64,000 nt of DNA from Pyrocephalus nanus (Eukaryota; Chordata; Aves; Passeriformes; Tyrannidae): the NCBI GenBank assembly GCA_038380795.1, contig CM076266.1, positions 30,516,145 to 30,580,144 of the forward strand, read 5' to 3'. Made by a program: the position numbers and the translations under genes. Under the pieces are notes generated by a model that saw only the letters and a list, made by a program, of their open reading frames with translations, was not told the DNA's origin and ran no database searches. Shown piece after piece: positions 13,184-25,881 of the stretch. Positions within the stretch are counted from its first letter, which is position 1. Each line of letters opens with the position of its first letter.

Positions 13184-15467
13184 GTAAATCAACAGGCAGC
13201 CATCTGTATTTGGTAGTCCAGTACAGCAGTGACAGGTTGGTAAACTGCATTTCTCATTTACTTGTCTGCTCATGCTCTGCTCCCTTCTATAGACAATGGT
13301 GTTAGGTCTGGGTGTATTACACCTCAAGTAAACACAAAATTCAAAAATTAAAAAGCAAACAAGTCAGTGCCATTGCAGGTGGGAGGTGTTACTGGTCCAG
13401 ACAGCTAGAGTCAGTGGGTTTTTTTGGCTCTTTTTCTCTGTGAATTGAATCCAGGGTGCTTAACACGTATGGAGTTACCCACAAGTTTGCAGTATGTGGG
13501 CAGCAAATAACAACCTGCTGCTGTATTTTGTTACTGCTGTGTGCTATATGTTTTCTCCATGGTATCTACTTTTACCTAATCTTAGCTATTAAATCACAGT
13601 ACCATCAGGTAACAAGACCCTTTTAGGAGGCAGAATGGAATGAAAATTTGGCATAATGCAGATGACACCTCTAAAATTTTCTTTTTCTCTTCTTCCTCCT
13701 CTGGGAAATGTCTATCATGAGTAGAAAAATTCCAGGTATTTTCCATTTGATGATTTCATACTTATTGCCCAGTTGTTTCACTCTGTTGCACTTGAAAGTG
13801 AGAGATCTGAAATTCTATAACAAAAGAGTCTGATTAGAATTTTAAAGGAAAAAAAAATGTGTTTTTCTTCTTTTTAAAAGTTTGGGTATACAGCATTAAG
13901 TACCCTAATCTACCTTTGTATACTCTGGTAAAGTTTCTTAACCTTCAGAGCTGCAGAGGTATGAGGACACTAATGGAGCAGATTCTCTGTTACTAAGAGG
14001 AAAAGAGACTGAGAATTTTTCTCCTGTGATGCAGGTGAAAGTGTTACAATACAAGCTGCAGTAAAGGACAATACTAGAGATAAATGCAGTATTTGACAGA
14101 GAAGGAAAGGCATTGTAAAAAAGACCTGAACCACCTAGTGATGTGTTTGTTCAGCGATGCTTTTAAAAAGTGCACTAATGGCCCATTTTATCTGTCACCC
14201 CAAGTCAATGAAAAACGCCCATTGACTTAAATAGACATTGGATCAAATGCTGAGCTTTTAGGAATAATTATACTCAGTATACCGAAGCTACTAGTATTTC
14301 TCTTCAGTCTGAATGCTGTTCCCTCCATTATGTACCCTGACCAAAAAACAAATAGGCATTCTCCTTTGCCTACCTACACAAACTGAAGCCATAGTGCTCT
14401 CACAACTACTCCTAAACTGGCTGACAGGTGCTGAATAAGCTTTTAAAATTGAAGCAGTAGTCTAGACCCAGCAAACACTGCTGGATGGAGAAAACACATG
14501 TAAAATATATCTTTGTTGCATCTAGTCTTACTGGATGACTGGAGCACAGTTGGTGGGTTTGAAGACGTTTTGACTTCTGAAGGTGTGTTTTCACTTCTTG
14601 TCCTCAGGCTGTTGTGCTACTTGTCCTAAGAAATACCACAACTCAAACTTCCCAAGGAATCTCTTTTAAGTACACTGGCTAGAAGGGGGACTACTATACA
14701 GTCCAGTGCAATAAACACACTCCTCTAATTTTTTTTGCTAATCTGTTTGAACCATTACTTGATTTTGTCCCTTAATGGAAGGGCCACTGTTGGTTTTCTT
14801 TGCTACTGTTGCCCAGTTTTCTCTTTGAAAAACTACATAGTATTGAAACCCTAAGGAATATGTTTTACCTAAAAACCTGTAAAAGACAATGAGGAATAAA
14901 TAAGCTGGGAACATAAATTAATTCCCTCTAACCTGCTCTACTACTACAATTACAATTAATACTAGAAGCAATAATAGTAATAGTCATCACAAAATCCTAG
15001 TTCAATTTCTTGCCATCCTTTTGTCTCAGCTAAATGCATGATGATATCAAAAAAACATAAGCTGGTTCTGGAGGGCATGAATCAAGCCCCGGCACACATC
15101 CTATGGTTTACTTAACTTCGTAGGTTAGTAAAGATACCACCTCAACTTCTGTAGACAATGAAAGACTCACACTGAAGTCTCAGTTAGACGGGAATATCTT
15201 ACAGAGATAAAAAACGAACTGTCTAGATTTTAACTGTAGGGAGGTTTGTGAATTATCTGTGATGATCTCTTAGCAAAGTATTAGTACCCACACTGTATTG
15301 CCTTTTGGGACTCTGTTTTGTAGGTTTTTACGTTTATATCAGCTCAGGACTGGATAAGAACAAAAATTGAACTACTTATCCATCTTCTCTCTTTTGGACT
15401 TATCTCTCTCAGAAACACAACCCTTCCCTCATAAATAACCCAGAGATGCAAACTAATAGCTGAATGA
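13184..15467. other. Unique AT-rich sequence, no gene seen
   Basis: No open frame exceeds about 60 codons. No transposable element was recognised. The stretch is ordinary AT-rich noncoding DNA to the eye. Confidence 0.65.
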
Positions 15468-15620
15468 ATTATAGAATCATGGATTTGTAGAATAATATAA
15501 CTTGTAAGGTGTGTCTGGAGCTCACCTAATGCAACATCACAGATACCTGGCTCAGAGCTGCTTTATGTATATCTTGGTAAGAAACAGAGCCCTGTAGGTC
15601 ACTACAAATGTCTTTTAGGA
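15468..15620 (-). mobile_element. CR1 LINE fragment, minus strand, old
   Basis: The block opens with TATAGAATCATGG...TAGAATAATATAA, a decayed form of the terminal ATAGAATCAT repeats of CR1 read on the opposite strand. It continues with TCTGGAGCTCACCTAATGCAAC and CTGGCTCAGAGC, matching the reverse complement of the CR1 3' end (GGAGGTCATCTAGTCCAAC, GCTCAGAGC). Divergence is high, so the insertion is old. Its 5' limit near 15620 is a guess. Confidence 0.6.
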
Positions 15621-18600
15621 TTCTCTGCATACCTACATTTCAAACTCAGGAGGAAAAAAAAGGTTTATAATTTAGAAAAGAAATAGTTTAGACCCTCCAT
15701 ACAAAAATCAAAATATTATTGACTGTGCAAAATAGTGGGGGAAGTTTTCGCTACAATTGAAAGGGAAAAAAATACATCAATATCTTTTTTGGTCTTATTT
15801 TCAAGACAGAAAGCTTGATGCACAGTGGGTTGTTTAAACTGACAGACTGGTACTTAAACAAATAAGCAAATAAGCTGACCAGAGATCCCTAGCTTGGAGA
15901 TGAGTTACTGCAAACAAGCCAAGAACTAAAAAGCATCTGTGTGAGTTATATAAATACAAAGAATCCTTGTGAAGTGCTCTACAAAGGTACATGATTAAAG
16001 AAACTCTCAGGTGAACCTGATAACAAATAGACTAAAATAACGTTTTTTTTACGAATCTGACCCTAAGGACCTCAATAGTCTTTGTTCTCAAATAAAAGAT
16101 TAATAAAGCTTTTCTGTCTCTCCAGAGCTGATGTAGAATATGACAGTCATTTGCTGGCAGCATTACACAGGATCATGAAACGAGGAATATCATCATGAAC
16201 TGCAAATCATGTCATATTACGATAGGCAGGATATGACTGTGTGCTATGTAATTGGGCCAGCATGTCTGGTTTACTTCAGATGGTATTTTGGTGTGTTCTT
16301 TGCAAACATCCACAGCTTTTCTTTTACACATCACCTGCACTAGTGGCTTTCCAGCCACTCTTAGTGCTCTACTCTTGCTGCTCTTTTCCTGAATGAGGCA
16401 GAAGTAGGTTTCTTGCACAACTTCCTGAAGCACAAGAATGATGCTTAAAAAGCCTTGGAATAAAAAATAAGTAATTTCCTAATTTTACTGCAAAATACTG
16501 CCTAGCAAGGCTCTGATACTTCACTCCCCGAGCCATCAAAACCCTGCTGAGCCTGACATGGGTGGCCAAGAGAGGCAGGCAGCTATGTGGAACTTCTTGA
16601 AATGATGTGAAATTGCCATGATTGTTGGCAATTTGGAAAAGAGCAGCCCACTCTTCAAAATGCTAAGTAATGTAACAGTGAGTTTGAAATCACTTCCTAT
16701 GAGCCTTTCTTCTCTGGTCCCTCCTCCCTTTCAGGCAGAGATGTGCTGGGTTCTTAGGAACAAGCATCATTTCTTAACCTATTTCAGAAGAGCTTGCTTT
16801 GATGTTCCTCTCAATGCTCTGTTGCCTGACATTAAAGCCAAACACTATTGTTAGTTTACAAAAGAAGAAACAAATACGTTCATATCCGAAGACAAAGAAA
16901 GATGACATTAACAGAGTAATTATGTACAGGTATTTTTGAAACAAAAAAAATTATTGTTTATAGGTGATTGTTGCAAAGGAGACGCCTGCATCTGCCTTCC
17001 CCATTTTTAATGTTATTAGCAGGATTTAAAAAAATAGCAGCAAGTCCAGTGGCAGCTTCAGAGGGGGCCTTTGCCACCATCTATTGGTGAACGAGGGGAA
17101 GAGGCAGTGATCTGACCTTGCTGATGGTACCTACCATACCAGTGCAAGATTTGCTTCATTTTGAGGTTTTGGGGTAACAAAAGTGGGCTTTTTTCATCTT
17201 TCTCTGGGAGAGAATGCAACATAACTGTAGTTATGCCCTCTGAGTGAAGAGCTGTCATAGCCAAACCTAACAGCTGTACTGTTGTCCCACTCACCCCTCC
17301 ATGGAGAAGGTAGCTCTTAAATTACAGAGCAGAATGTATTTCTAATGTCAAGTCTCTTGTTAATTATTTTGTTCCTGGCTTCTGGCAATGGAATTGGGCA
17401 TATTTTTCTTGCTGGTTTCAAGAAAAATCACACTGGTGTTTGAATAGAGGCCCGTTGCTACTGACAAAGCTTGGAAGAGGGCAAAGCTAGAATAATTGCT
17501 GGCATTTCTGCACTGCCCAGTGAGAGGGGCACCTGTGAAAGGACATCACTTCCAAATGAAATGTTTGCAGAATCAACATATCCCCCTAAAAAGATAGGTA
17601 AGAAGAAAAATTGAAGTGAACCAGTGTCAGCAGCAGAGCCAAAAAGTAAATCTTTAAAGATGTCTCTAGATACAGAATGAATCTATTTTATTGGATTCAT
17701 CAACCCTGCTTGCATATGCAAATCCCTCATGAATAAAGCTTTTGTAATGCAGGCTCCAAAATGAATTCAGGTAGAGTCAGTGACAGCAGTGAATGAGCAC
17801 AGAGACAGTTTAAAGAGATTGCTTAGTTTTCAAATCAACAAATTGCTGTGGTTCTACTTAATTCATCAAAATAGGAAAAGAGAGCAATCTGGCAGCCAGA
17901 CGAGAAGATATAATGGTAAAGGACATAATGTTCCAGCTATTTTAGGACCCATTTACACTACGAAACTGATGGCATTAGAGAACAGTTGTTGAACACATTT
18001 GGGGAACAGCTGTGTTATTGCTGAAGTGTAAAGAGTAAAGTGTATGTAGACCTGTCGGGGTGCTCAAGAAGAATAGTCTGCTGGTGGTGGGGAGTGGCTT
18101 TTGTTCATTGTAAAACCATGTTCTTACTCATTTCCACTATGAGTGAAGAATGACTGGCAGAGTCAAATGACTTCATGAACACTCTTTATTTCCATGAAAA
18201 TGGCAGTAATTATGTATGATAACTTTGATAGCTATATCAATCATTGTTAAATAAGACTAGATAATATGGATCAAAAATGTGCCTTCAGTGTTCATTCATA
18301 GATATTCCGGTCATTGTTTAGGTATCTCTGCTCCTTGAATAAGACACTTACACTCCTTCCCTCCTTTCCTTTCTCTCTGTGGGGCTGCTATTTTGCTTAT
18401 GCTTCAGAATGGACCTGCCACAGAGAAGTAAATGTGAGAATAAAAAAATGCATCTCATCACAAGATGATATGAGAAAGATTTCTGAAGTCATTGTAAGGT
18501 AACTTTTTTCTAGAAAAGACTTCGTTCAGTTTCACTCATTTATGAGAACCTCCCTGCCAATTCTGACCTGCATGATGTGTTTGAAGTTGGCATGTATTGT

Positions 18601-19681
18601 TATTTTTGGATTAATAACTGAAGCAGAAGGATTAATTACTTTGCAGAAATTTTAGTATGTGTCTCATTTGCTTACCTACTTGTTTGCATCCATATACATG
18701 TACAATCTGTGAAGATCAGAACGGGTGTTCCATCTCTGTTTAGTCTATACTGAGACAGCCAAAATGCCACTACAACTTAATCTTGACTCATATATCTTGC
18801 ATTTATAACTATGCAGCCTAGGACAATTTATATCTGCCTTTTATTATTTGTAGTGATTTAATGCACTTACATTAGATTATGGCTTTAAATTCAATACGTT
18901 CTTACAGTGCTATAAATTCAAAACACAAACACAGTTCTTGTTCCTGAAAACTGACAGATGAAAAAGAACAAAACAAAGAAAAGAAAAAGAAACTACCTGT
19001 CAAAGTGTGTGGGAAGAGAGAAACAAGCAGTATATACGTTAAGAAACACAGGAGATTAAAAAAATGCATCTTTTTAAGAACACTGTGATTGTAGCACCAC
19101 ACAGGCAAGGAATCTTAATAGGATTATTATGACATTATTCCTTCAAATTTATCGTTCTTCATCCTCTTTGCAGTATCACACCTTTTCTCACTTGGAATAC
19201 TTTGATGAATACTTCAGTGCCCAAATGACTTGTGGGACACACTTAGAGGGCATGCTTGCTTTATCCTAGAGAATCCAAGACATTCATTTTCTGTTTCTCA
19301 CAGATCCTGTTTGCTCTCACTCAGAGTTTAGCATTCCCTGGCTTCAGTGGCTTTCAGGTTTTACTATGCTTATATTTACCTATTTTAGGTAAATATATTT
19401 GGTTTAGTAAAAGAAAACAGAATAAAGCATGGGATACTTGTTTCTTTTGGCATTAGCCCCTCTCACAGATGTTCCTATGGGAAAAACAAATTTTGCCTGA
19501 ATGAATTAAATTACAACAGTAAGTTGTAATTTAAATTACAGCAGTAAGAATTTCAGTCATAGTGTTGACATTGCAGAAATATCTGAGTTTATTATGCCTA
19601 AATGTTGGGATTTCTAGCTCTCCTACACTTAGGTAAGGCATTTATAGGGACAAATGCTGTGGTTCCTTATCGTTTACCATT
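15621..19681. other. Unique AT-rich sequence, no gene seen
   Basis: Open frames are all under 80 codons and unrecognised. An A-rich patch lies at 18960-18992. A near-perfect 16-bp direct repeat (19508-19523 and 19533-19548) overlaps a perfect 16-bp palindrome (19525-19540). An octamer-type ATGCAAAT sits near 17716. No transposable element was recognised. Confidence 0.6.
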
Positions 19682-19999
19682 CACAGAATCACAGTGGGTC
19701 ATCTGGTCAAACGTCCCTGCTCATGAAGGGTCATCCTAGAGCACATTGTACAGGATTTTGTCCAGATGGTTCTTGGGTATCTCCAGTGAGGGAGACTCCA
19801 CAACCTCTCTGGGCAATCTGTTCCGGTGCTCAGTCACCCACACAGTAAAGAAGTTCTTCCTCTGTTCAGGTGGAAATTCCTGTGCTTCATTTTCTGCCCG
19901 TTGTCTGCTTGGCACCACTGAGCTCCATCTTTTTGGCACTCCTCCTTCAGATACTTGTAGACAAAATTTTATGTCCTTGATAGATACATTGCCAGACAT
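19682..19999 (-). mobile_element. CR1 LINE 3' fragment with ORF2 C-terminus, minus strand
   Basis: Read on the minus strand, this encodes about 87 open codons ending at 19736 that match the C-terminus of the CR1 ORF2 protein (endonuclease/reverse transcriptase). Recognisable pieces are SSVVPSRQRAENEAQEF, RKNFFTVWVTEH and LPREVVESPSLEI, followed by a stop. The stretch 19682-19735 is the short 3' UTR and ends in a CACAGAATCACAG-type terminus. In intact elements this part lies downstream of the catalytic reverse-transcriptase domain, so the copy is strongly 5'-truncated and not mobile. A small internal deletion is likely near 19905, where the usual sequence after the ...GTCTGCTTG equivalent is shortened. 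It lies opposite in orientation to the CR1 at 23.3 kb and differs from it in sequence, which suggests another subfamily. Confidence 0.85.
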
Positions 20000-22477
20000 G
20001 TTGTTGACAAAACCTTAAAGTACAGCTCTATGGAGACTTTAGTTTGTCTTGAAAAAAAAAAAAGTTTTTGCCAAAACACTGAATACTGAATAACAAATCA
20101 GTTATATTTTGGATTCAAATATATTTCCCTGTTGGTTCATAATTTCCTTCCTTCCTAGTGGGACTATGACAGTGTCAACTCCTGTGAGAGAAGGTCTCTA
20201 ATGATAGAAGAGAAAACACAGCCAGGGAGCACAATGTGCAGGGGAGAATGGTAGCATTCACCAACCAGTGTATGACTTCCATGTGGTATTGTAATCAAAT
20301 ATCCAAATAAAATAGTTAGATTTTCATACAGAAAGGCAAAAATTGAGACCTTTTCAGCTTTTTGATATGTGTTTGTTTTACTTTGCACAGAAATATTTTT
20401 TAAGACAGGAAATTGTTTTGTGAAAATGCCGTTTAACTTCTAAAAAATAGATTATCATCATAAAAACTACATTTAGGAACTGGACAGGTTTGGACTAAAG
20501 ACTGAGAGCATCTTATCAAAACTTTATTTTTAATTTTATCCATTTTTATTTGGGTCTATTAGTAGCAACAATGTGTGAAATTCCTTTTCCTTGCAAGTGT
20601 CCAATGACTTTTTCTGGTGTTTATACAGTCTTTATAGTTTTTTTAGGAACTCCAAAACAGTGTTATTCATTCTTCAGTCTGTGGGATATCCTCTCATCAT
20701 TCACAGGACTGCAACTCAGTCTGGATCTTCTTTGTATGGCACCACCTCTTTGAAAATTTGTGTTTATTTCTGGATATATGAGGGATTTAATATTGAGGCA
20801 ATATTAAAATGATTTGAAGCTTAAAATTTATGAGCAGTCCAGGCATTCTTGAAAACCCCTCTGACCTGAGACATACAATTTGCAAAGGTGTTTGGGGAAA
20901 TCATAGCAGAAAAATAAATAAAAGTAATGTTCTAAAATGAAGATGCTTTTCTGACCAGCAAGGGAAGCATTAGAAACAAACAGGTGTTTTGATTTAATGT
21001 AAGAAAGTTAAATTAACCAAACATTTTCAATTGGGAGGGTTTTCATTGTTACACTCTGCCTTGTTCAATTGAGACTTCCCCACATTGCAGCTCTTGACAG
21101 TTCTAGTCTTGACATTTCTAATAATGCTTTCAATACCTCTTGAAAATTCCTGTGAGAGGATTTATGTGATGAATTAATCCAAGCAGACCATATAGCAGTG
21201 TGTTTTCATTCCAGATAAATATCCATGTTCCATTACTGAAGTTGATAAAATAGTTGATGGACAGCAGTGACCTGCTGCCTACTGTTCCTATGCTACTGGA
21301 TATTTATTCTTTTTATATTCAGAAATGCATAAGCAGGATATATATTCAGATTTCTTCCTAATCTTACAGCTGATTGCCTAAAACCTCCCATCTGTGGCTT
21401 ATACTGGTTGGCTGTATAAGCACTTGCTTTGATAAAATAGATGCTGCAGAGATTCGACGTAAATGAATTTTTCATGCAGGCTGTTTCTGTGGGGCTGCTG
21501 GCAAAAAGTTCCCAGGAAAACCACATGCCTGGCAGAGCTGTTATAACCCAAAGAAACCAAGACTGTAGCTGATGAGGGATGACACATGATGAATATCAAA
21601 AGCTTCTTATAAGATAAGGCTCACTTGGGGAGTGGTGGCCATCTATCCAAGCCAGGCAGCTGTAGACTGTGAGACAGAACCCAAATTACTTTCATAACCA
21701 GCTGGTCCAGGATGTCTCCTACTCTACGAATGCTGCAACATTACACAAAGTAAATCAGGAAAGAGACTAGATACTAAATCAGCTGGACTCTAAAATAGCA
21801 GCTCTAGCCCTTCTTTCTTTTTGCTACCCCAACTGGTTCATCTGCAGTACCCTTAAGTATTCACTGTGAATTAGGATGCTGATAAACAAAGGCATTTATC
21901 ACCACTGAAGTGAAATAAGAGGTATCAACAGTTGCCTTGATTGACAGAAAAAGGTGGGTTTATAGTGCAGGGGGTAAAGCAGTGTAACCATATGACTTTC
22001 AGAAATGTTACTTAGGTTATGGTGGATTTGCCTGGCTTCTTCTACAAGCTGTCCTTGAATTATGGAAGCAGGGAAAAGAAAGATAACTGGAAATTTCCCA
22101 AATGTGATGCCTCAGGCTTTGCCTGGAGTCTCAGGATACTGCTCATCCATCTGCTCTTTGCAACAGAAATGCTGGTTTTTGTTTGCCAGAGGGAATTAGT
22201 TTTTCCAGGCTTGGCACTCGTGATAGCAACTGCAAATAAGGGTCATTAGCAGCGTAGCAAGAGGTACCCTTAGCACTGGCTCTTCTAAAAATGCCTGCAG
22301 GTCCACAGTTGTCACTGCCACACTAAAATTTTTACTATCTGCTCAGTTCAGAGGGTTTCCCCCTAGCCAATTTGTAGACAGCCTCAGAAAAACTTAACTG
22401 GCCAAACAAGGCCAAGCAAAAGTTAAGGCCAAAGTGCTGCCTGCCAGTATGGAAGGAAATGTTACAAACACAGATAG

Positions 22478-22478
<1 letters not shown>
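20000..22478. other. Unique sequence, no gene seen
   Basis: A short A run lies near 20052-20063. Open frames up to 77 codons have no recognised similarity. No further CR1 or LTR signature is evident. Confidence 0.65.

Positions 22479-22512
<34 letters not shown>
22479..22512. repeat. (CA)17 microsatellite
   Basis: Seventeen uninterrupted CA units. It is the longest pure dinucleotide array in the window and a good candidate for a length-polymorphic marker; purine/pyrimidine alternation gives it potential to form Z-DNA. Confidence 0.95.
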
Positions 22513-22514
<2 letters not shown>

Positions 22515-23309
22515 TCCAGTTAGTCTAAATGAGTAGATAGTCACACTTACCCTTTTTCAACTAGAGCCTAAATGTGGCTGTGTTCTGGGCAGTCTCCCTC
22601 CAGTGTAATTCCCCACTTACTTTTACTGCTTCATCTTCAAAGTTTGCCCCGAGCAGCCAATAGGATTCTCCCTCTTCTCTGTAGGAACTTAATCTCCATC
22701 TCTTCTTTTTCAAAAGCTTTAGTGTCTTCAATCACCCGTGGTCTGTATCTTTGAGAACTGAGGTTTGGAATAAAAATGTGAGGGCTTGATGGCTTTTTCT
22801 GGAGAAAGGCATTGGGGCTAGCCTGCTGGCTAGCTGCTCTTGTCCAGGGCTGAGGAATTTATACTTCAGTCTGCGGAAGGAGCTATTAATGTCACATATT
22901 TAATGTTATAGAAGAGATACACGTGCATTCTCTGAGTTCATGGTCTTCAGTATTTGATACCAAGTTTCAGAGGAGATTACACATGACACACCAATGATGA
23001 CAGTTACTCTAGAAAGATAAATAGTCCAATACACATCATCCACATTTGCCTTTTAGTGTTTGTTCCTTCACTGTCACACAGTCCATCTCCCACTCATTAG
23101 TACAGAGCCTCTGATTATATTTCCTCAGAGCTTCCTTTCAGAAAATAGAAGCTTTATCTAATTAGGACCTTTTGCAGAGACCTATCAGTAGAGCTGCTCA
23201 ATGGAATTCATGCACCAGCTGTACTCTCAGTTGGGTGGTCAGTGTTGCCCATTCGTGAGACTTGGTGGCTGCTACCCTCAACCCTGTACTGAATGTAGGT
23301 TGGAATCAG
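22513..23309. other. Unique sequence, no gene seen
   Basis: No open frame above about 60 codons outside the CR1-linked one at the right edge. No repeat was recognised. Confidence 0.6.
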
Positions 23310-24050
23310 TCTTCACTACCAGCACCTCTATTCTGTATCCCTAGTGAGAAGGACTTGGGGGTGCTGGTGGATGAGAGGCTGGACATGAGCGGGCAATGTG
23401 CGCTTGCAGCCCAAAAAGCCCATTGCATCCCGAGCTGCGTCAAAAGCAGCGTGGCCAGCAGGTCAAGGGAGGGGATTCTGCCCCTTTGCTCTGCTCTTGT
23501 GAGGCACCACCTGGAGTGCTGCATCCAGCTCTGTGGTCTCCAGCACAGGAAGGACATCGACCTGTTGGAGCGAGTCCGGAGGAGGCCACCAAGATGATGA
23601 GAGGGATGGAGCACCTCTCGTGCGAGGAAAGGCTGAGGGAACTGGGTTTGTTCAGCCCTAAAAAGAGAAAGCTTCAGGGTAACCTCATTGCAGCCTTCCA
23701 GTACCTGATGGGAGCCTACAAGAAAGATGTAGAGAAACTATTACAAGAGCATGTAGTGACAGAAGAAAGGGGAGTAGCTTCAAAAGGAAAGAGAATAAGT
23801 TTACATTAGATATTAGAAATATATAGAAATATATATAGAAGAAATTCTTTAGTGTGAAGGTGGTGAGGCACTGGATCAGGTTGCCCAGAGAAGCTGTGGC
23901 TGCCCAAATCCTGTAAATATTCAAGGCCAGGTTGGATGGAGCTCTGAGCAACTTGGTCTAGTGGAGGGTGACCCTCTCCACACCAGGGGGGGTTGTAACT
24001 AAATGATCTTTAAGGTCCCTTCCCACCCAAGCTACTCTATTTTTCTAATT
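23310..24050 (+). mobile_element. CR1 LINE, 5'-truncated, with ORF2 remnant
   Basis: This is the clearest mobile element in the window. The plus strand encodes the C-terminal part of the CR1 ORF2 reverse-transcriptase protein: [41 protein letters not shown] and IDLLERV in one frame, then [22 protein letters not shown] and [15 protein letters not shown] in the next frame. The frame change at about 23,585-23,590 is best explained by loss of one G. After the ORF come the usual CR1 3' features: GAAATTCTTTAGTGTGA, GAGGCACTGGATCAGG, GTTGCCCAGAGAAGCTGTGG, a GGTTGGATGGAGCTCTGAGC segment, and the terminal GATCTTTAAGGTCCCTTCC. A spurious ATATAGAAAT duplication lies at about 23,817-23,838. The element is truncated at its 5' end and cannot move. 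It retains about ten CpGs within roughly 250 bp, unlike its flanks, which suggests a younger insertion than the other CR1 pieces here. Confidence 0.92.
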
Positions 24051-25458
24051 ACTCAATTGGTCTTTGGATTTATTTGGAGTACTATCACTGTCCCCTGGAC
24101 GTCTAGCCCTATATATGCATAAATTACAATGTTTCTTTAATTGTTTTTTGTAGGGACTTTCCATGTGCTACACAGATTACTAAACCTTTTAGCAGCAGTA
24201 TTAGTTAAAATCTTCCTTCATCCTGTTCACTCCTTACACTACCTTTTTAAGAGTTAAATTAGCCAGGGAATTAATGTTGAGCCAATTTTGTATAGAAAGC
24301 CCTCAGTAATGGACTAACTAAATAATTAAAATGTCAACATGTGTCTTTATAGTATTTGATCTAGCAAAACGTTTGAAATGTGGGAAGTATAAGTGATTTT
24401 AGCCTCTTGAGAAGTGTAATATTCACTCAAGTATATGCTGATTTTAGAGTCTTCTTTTATGAACTGGAAATTTAAATGTTGCTTGAAAAGACCTCCTACT
24501 GAATTTATTGACCTGTTGTTAGGAGTTTGACATGAGGGAGATACCTCCAATTAACTCAGAAATTAAAAGCTGTTCCTAACATTTTAGATCATGAAGCTTT
24601 ATGCAAGCTTCTTAAAACATACAGAAAGCATTTAATTGTGTACCACAAGCTGAGAAGGTGTATGAGTGTTTGCAAGATTAGATTTTTGGATAATAAACCC
24701 TTCAAGGTAGATATTTTATGTTTTAGGTATACACTTGTACGTGAATGCTGTTTTGAAACAATCTAGAATGTGAATTTAAAGCATGCCAGCTATTTTTGCA
24801 CAAACTCATCATGTGACCATTCTTAATCCAAACAGAGGATCTTTCTGAAATTGCTTCAAACTAGTTTGGAAGTGGATTAGTATAAAGGCATCCTTAGTGG
24901 GGAATTAGAGTGAGCATAGGAGGGGAGTGACCATGGGGCTGCTTTTGCGGAGAAACTCTCACCAGGCTGTTTTCCCACATTGATACAGCTCCTCACAATA
25001 GAGTCCTGATATTGGCTGGAGCTTTTCTCTGCTCCTGCACCACATAAGCATTTATGACTGACAGCACTACAGACTATGGAGCTGTTTGAACTTTTTATAG
25101 TTGCACTCCTTTCTGAAACATAACAGATATCTCTTTTGGGTAGATTCTCTCCTGGTAGAAAGCTGTCACTTCCAGGTTTTGTGCTGTGGTGAGATGAATG
25201 CTTAGAAAGCAGGATACACTTGATTTTATTCATAAAGCATTGCACATGTGATAGAACATCCCAGCTCCATCTAATTAAGTGATAATTCACTCTGGGCAGC
25301 AGCATCTTTCAAAGTGGTTATTGACTGCCTCAGCTGGATTGCTGAAAGGCATAAGGCTTCAGGCCACACACCTGGAACAGCAGTAGTCTTCTGGGAATTT
25401 ATTTTCCAGAATGCTTCACTAATATTAAGTAAATAGTTTTATCCTGTGTTGAGTTTTG
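24051..25458. other. Unique AT-rich sequence, no gene seen
   Basis: The longest open frame, 142 codons on the minus strand at 24877-25305, has no recognised domain and no flanking gene structure that I can identify. A small hairpin GAAGCTT-TATGC-AAGCTTC lies at 24593-24611. No transposable element was recognised. Confidence 0.55.
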
Positions 25459-25475
25459 TTTTTTTTTTTTTTTTT
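25459..25475. repeat. T17 homopolymer
   Basis: Seventeen T residues follow GAGTTTTG. This could be simple sequence; no processed-pseudogene body is seen beside it on either strand. Confidence 0.85.
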
Positions 25476-25731
25476 GCTTATGTGGTGTTTATATTCTACA
25501 CTGAGAGTAATGCCTGGCTTCATGGAGCACAGCAATATCTATCTCACAGTTATGTGAGCTAGAGCCAAGACAGCTGAGTGCAGTCATTTTCTGCTCCAGG
25601 TGTGTTACCTGTTTGCCCTCCTTAAAGGCCACTAGTTAAGAAGGTCCCTAGAGTTAAACTTTGCTGGAGGATGTGTGCATCTATGATCTGGGCTTTATGA
25701 GTGTTTGCTTTCTTTCCTGCTTTTTGTTTAG

Positions 25732-25875
25732 AATTTGAGGAATTTAACTTCAAAATCAAATATAAGAATGAAAGAGCAGAGGGTAGGCTACGTGGAGAAC
25801 AGAATCATATGCGGTCTGTGGAAGAGCAGAGAAAAGGACATATTGAACTATCTCTGAAGAGAAAGGAAAGAAAGT
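25732..25875 (+). other. Exon-like 144-nt segment, unknown
   Basis: A long pyrimidine tract TTTGCTTTCTTTCCTGC...TTTAG ends at 25731 as a strong acceptor, and GTAAGT at 25876-25881 is a near-consensus donor. The 144 nt between are open throughout in one frame (2 bases, 47 codons, 1 base; phase 1 at both ends), the same phase as the candidate at 13103-13183, so the two could be spliced in frame. The predicted peptide is charged, rich in Glu, Lys and Arg, as any purine-rich sequence would be, and I recognise no domain. It may be a coding or lncRNA exon, or chance in a purine-rich tract. Confidence 0.25.
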
Positions 25876-25881
25876 GTAAGT

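Noticed and set aside
22479..22512. Repeat array considered as CRISPR
   Set aside because: It is a dinucleotide microsatellite with no spacers, in a vertebrate genome.
24877..25305. 142-codon open frame on the minus strand, the longest in the window
   Set aside because: No domain or family resemblance and no exon structure that I could support; a single frame of this length is plausible by chance in 64 kb.
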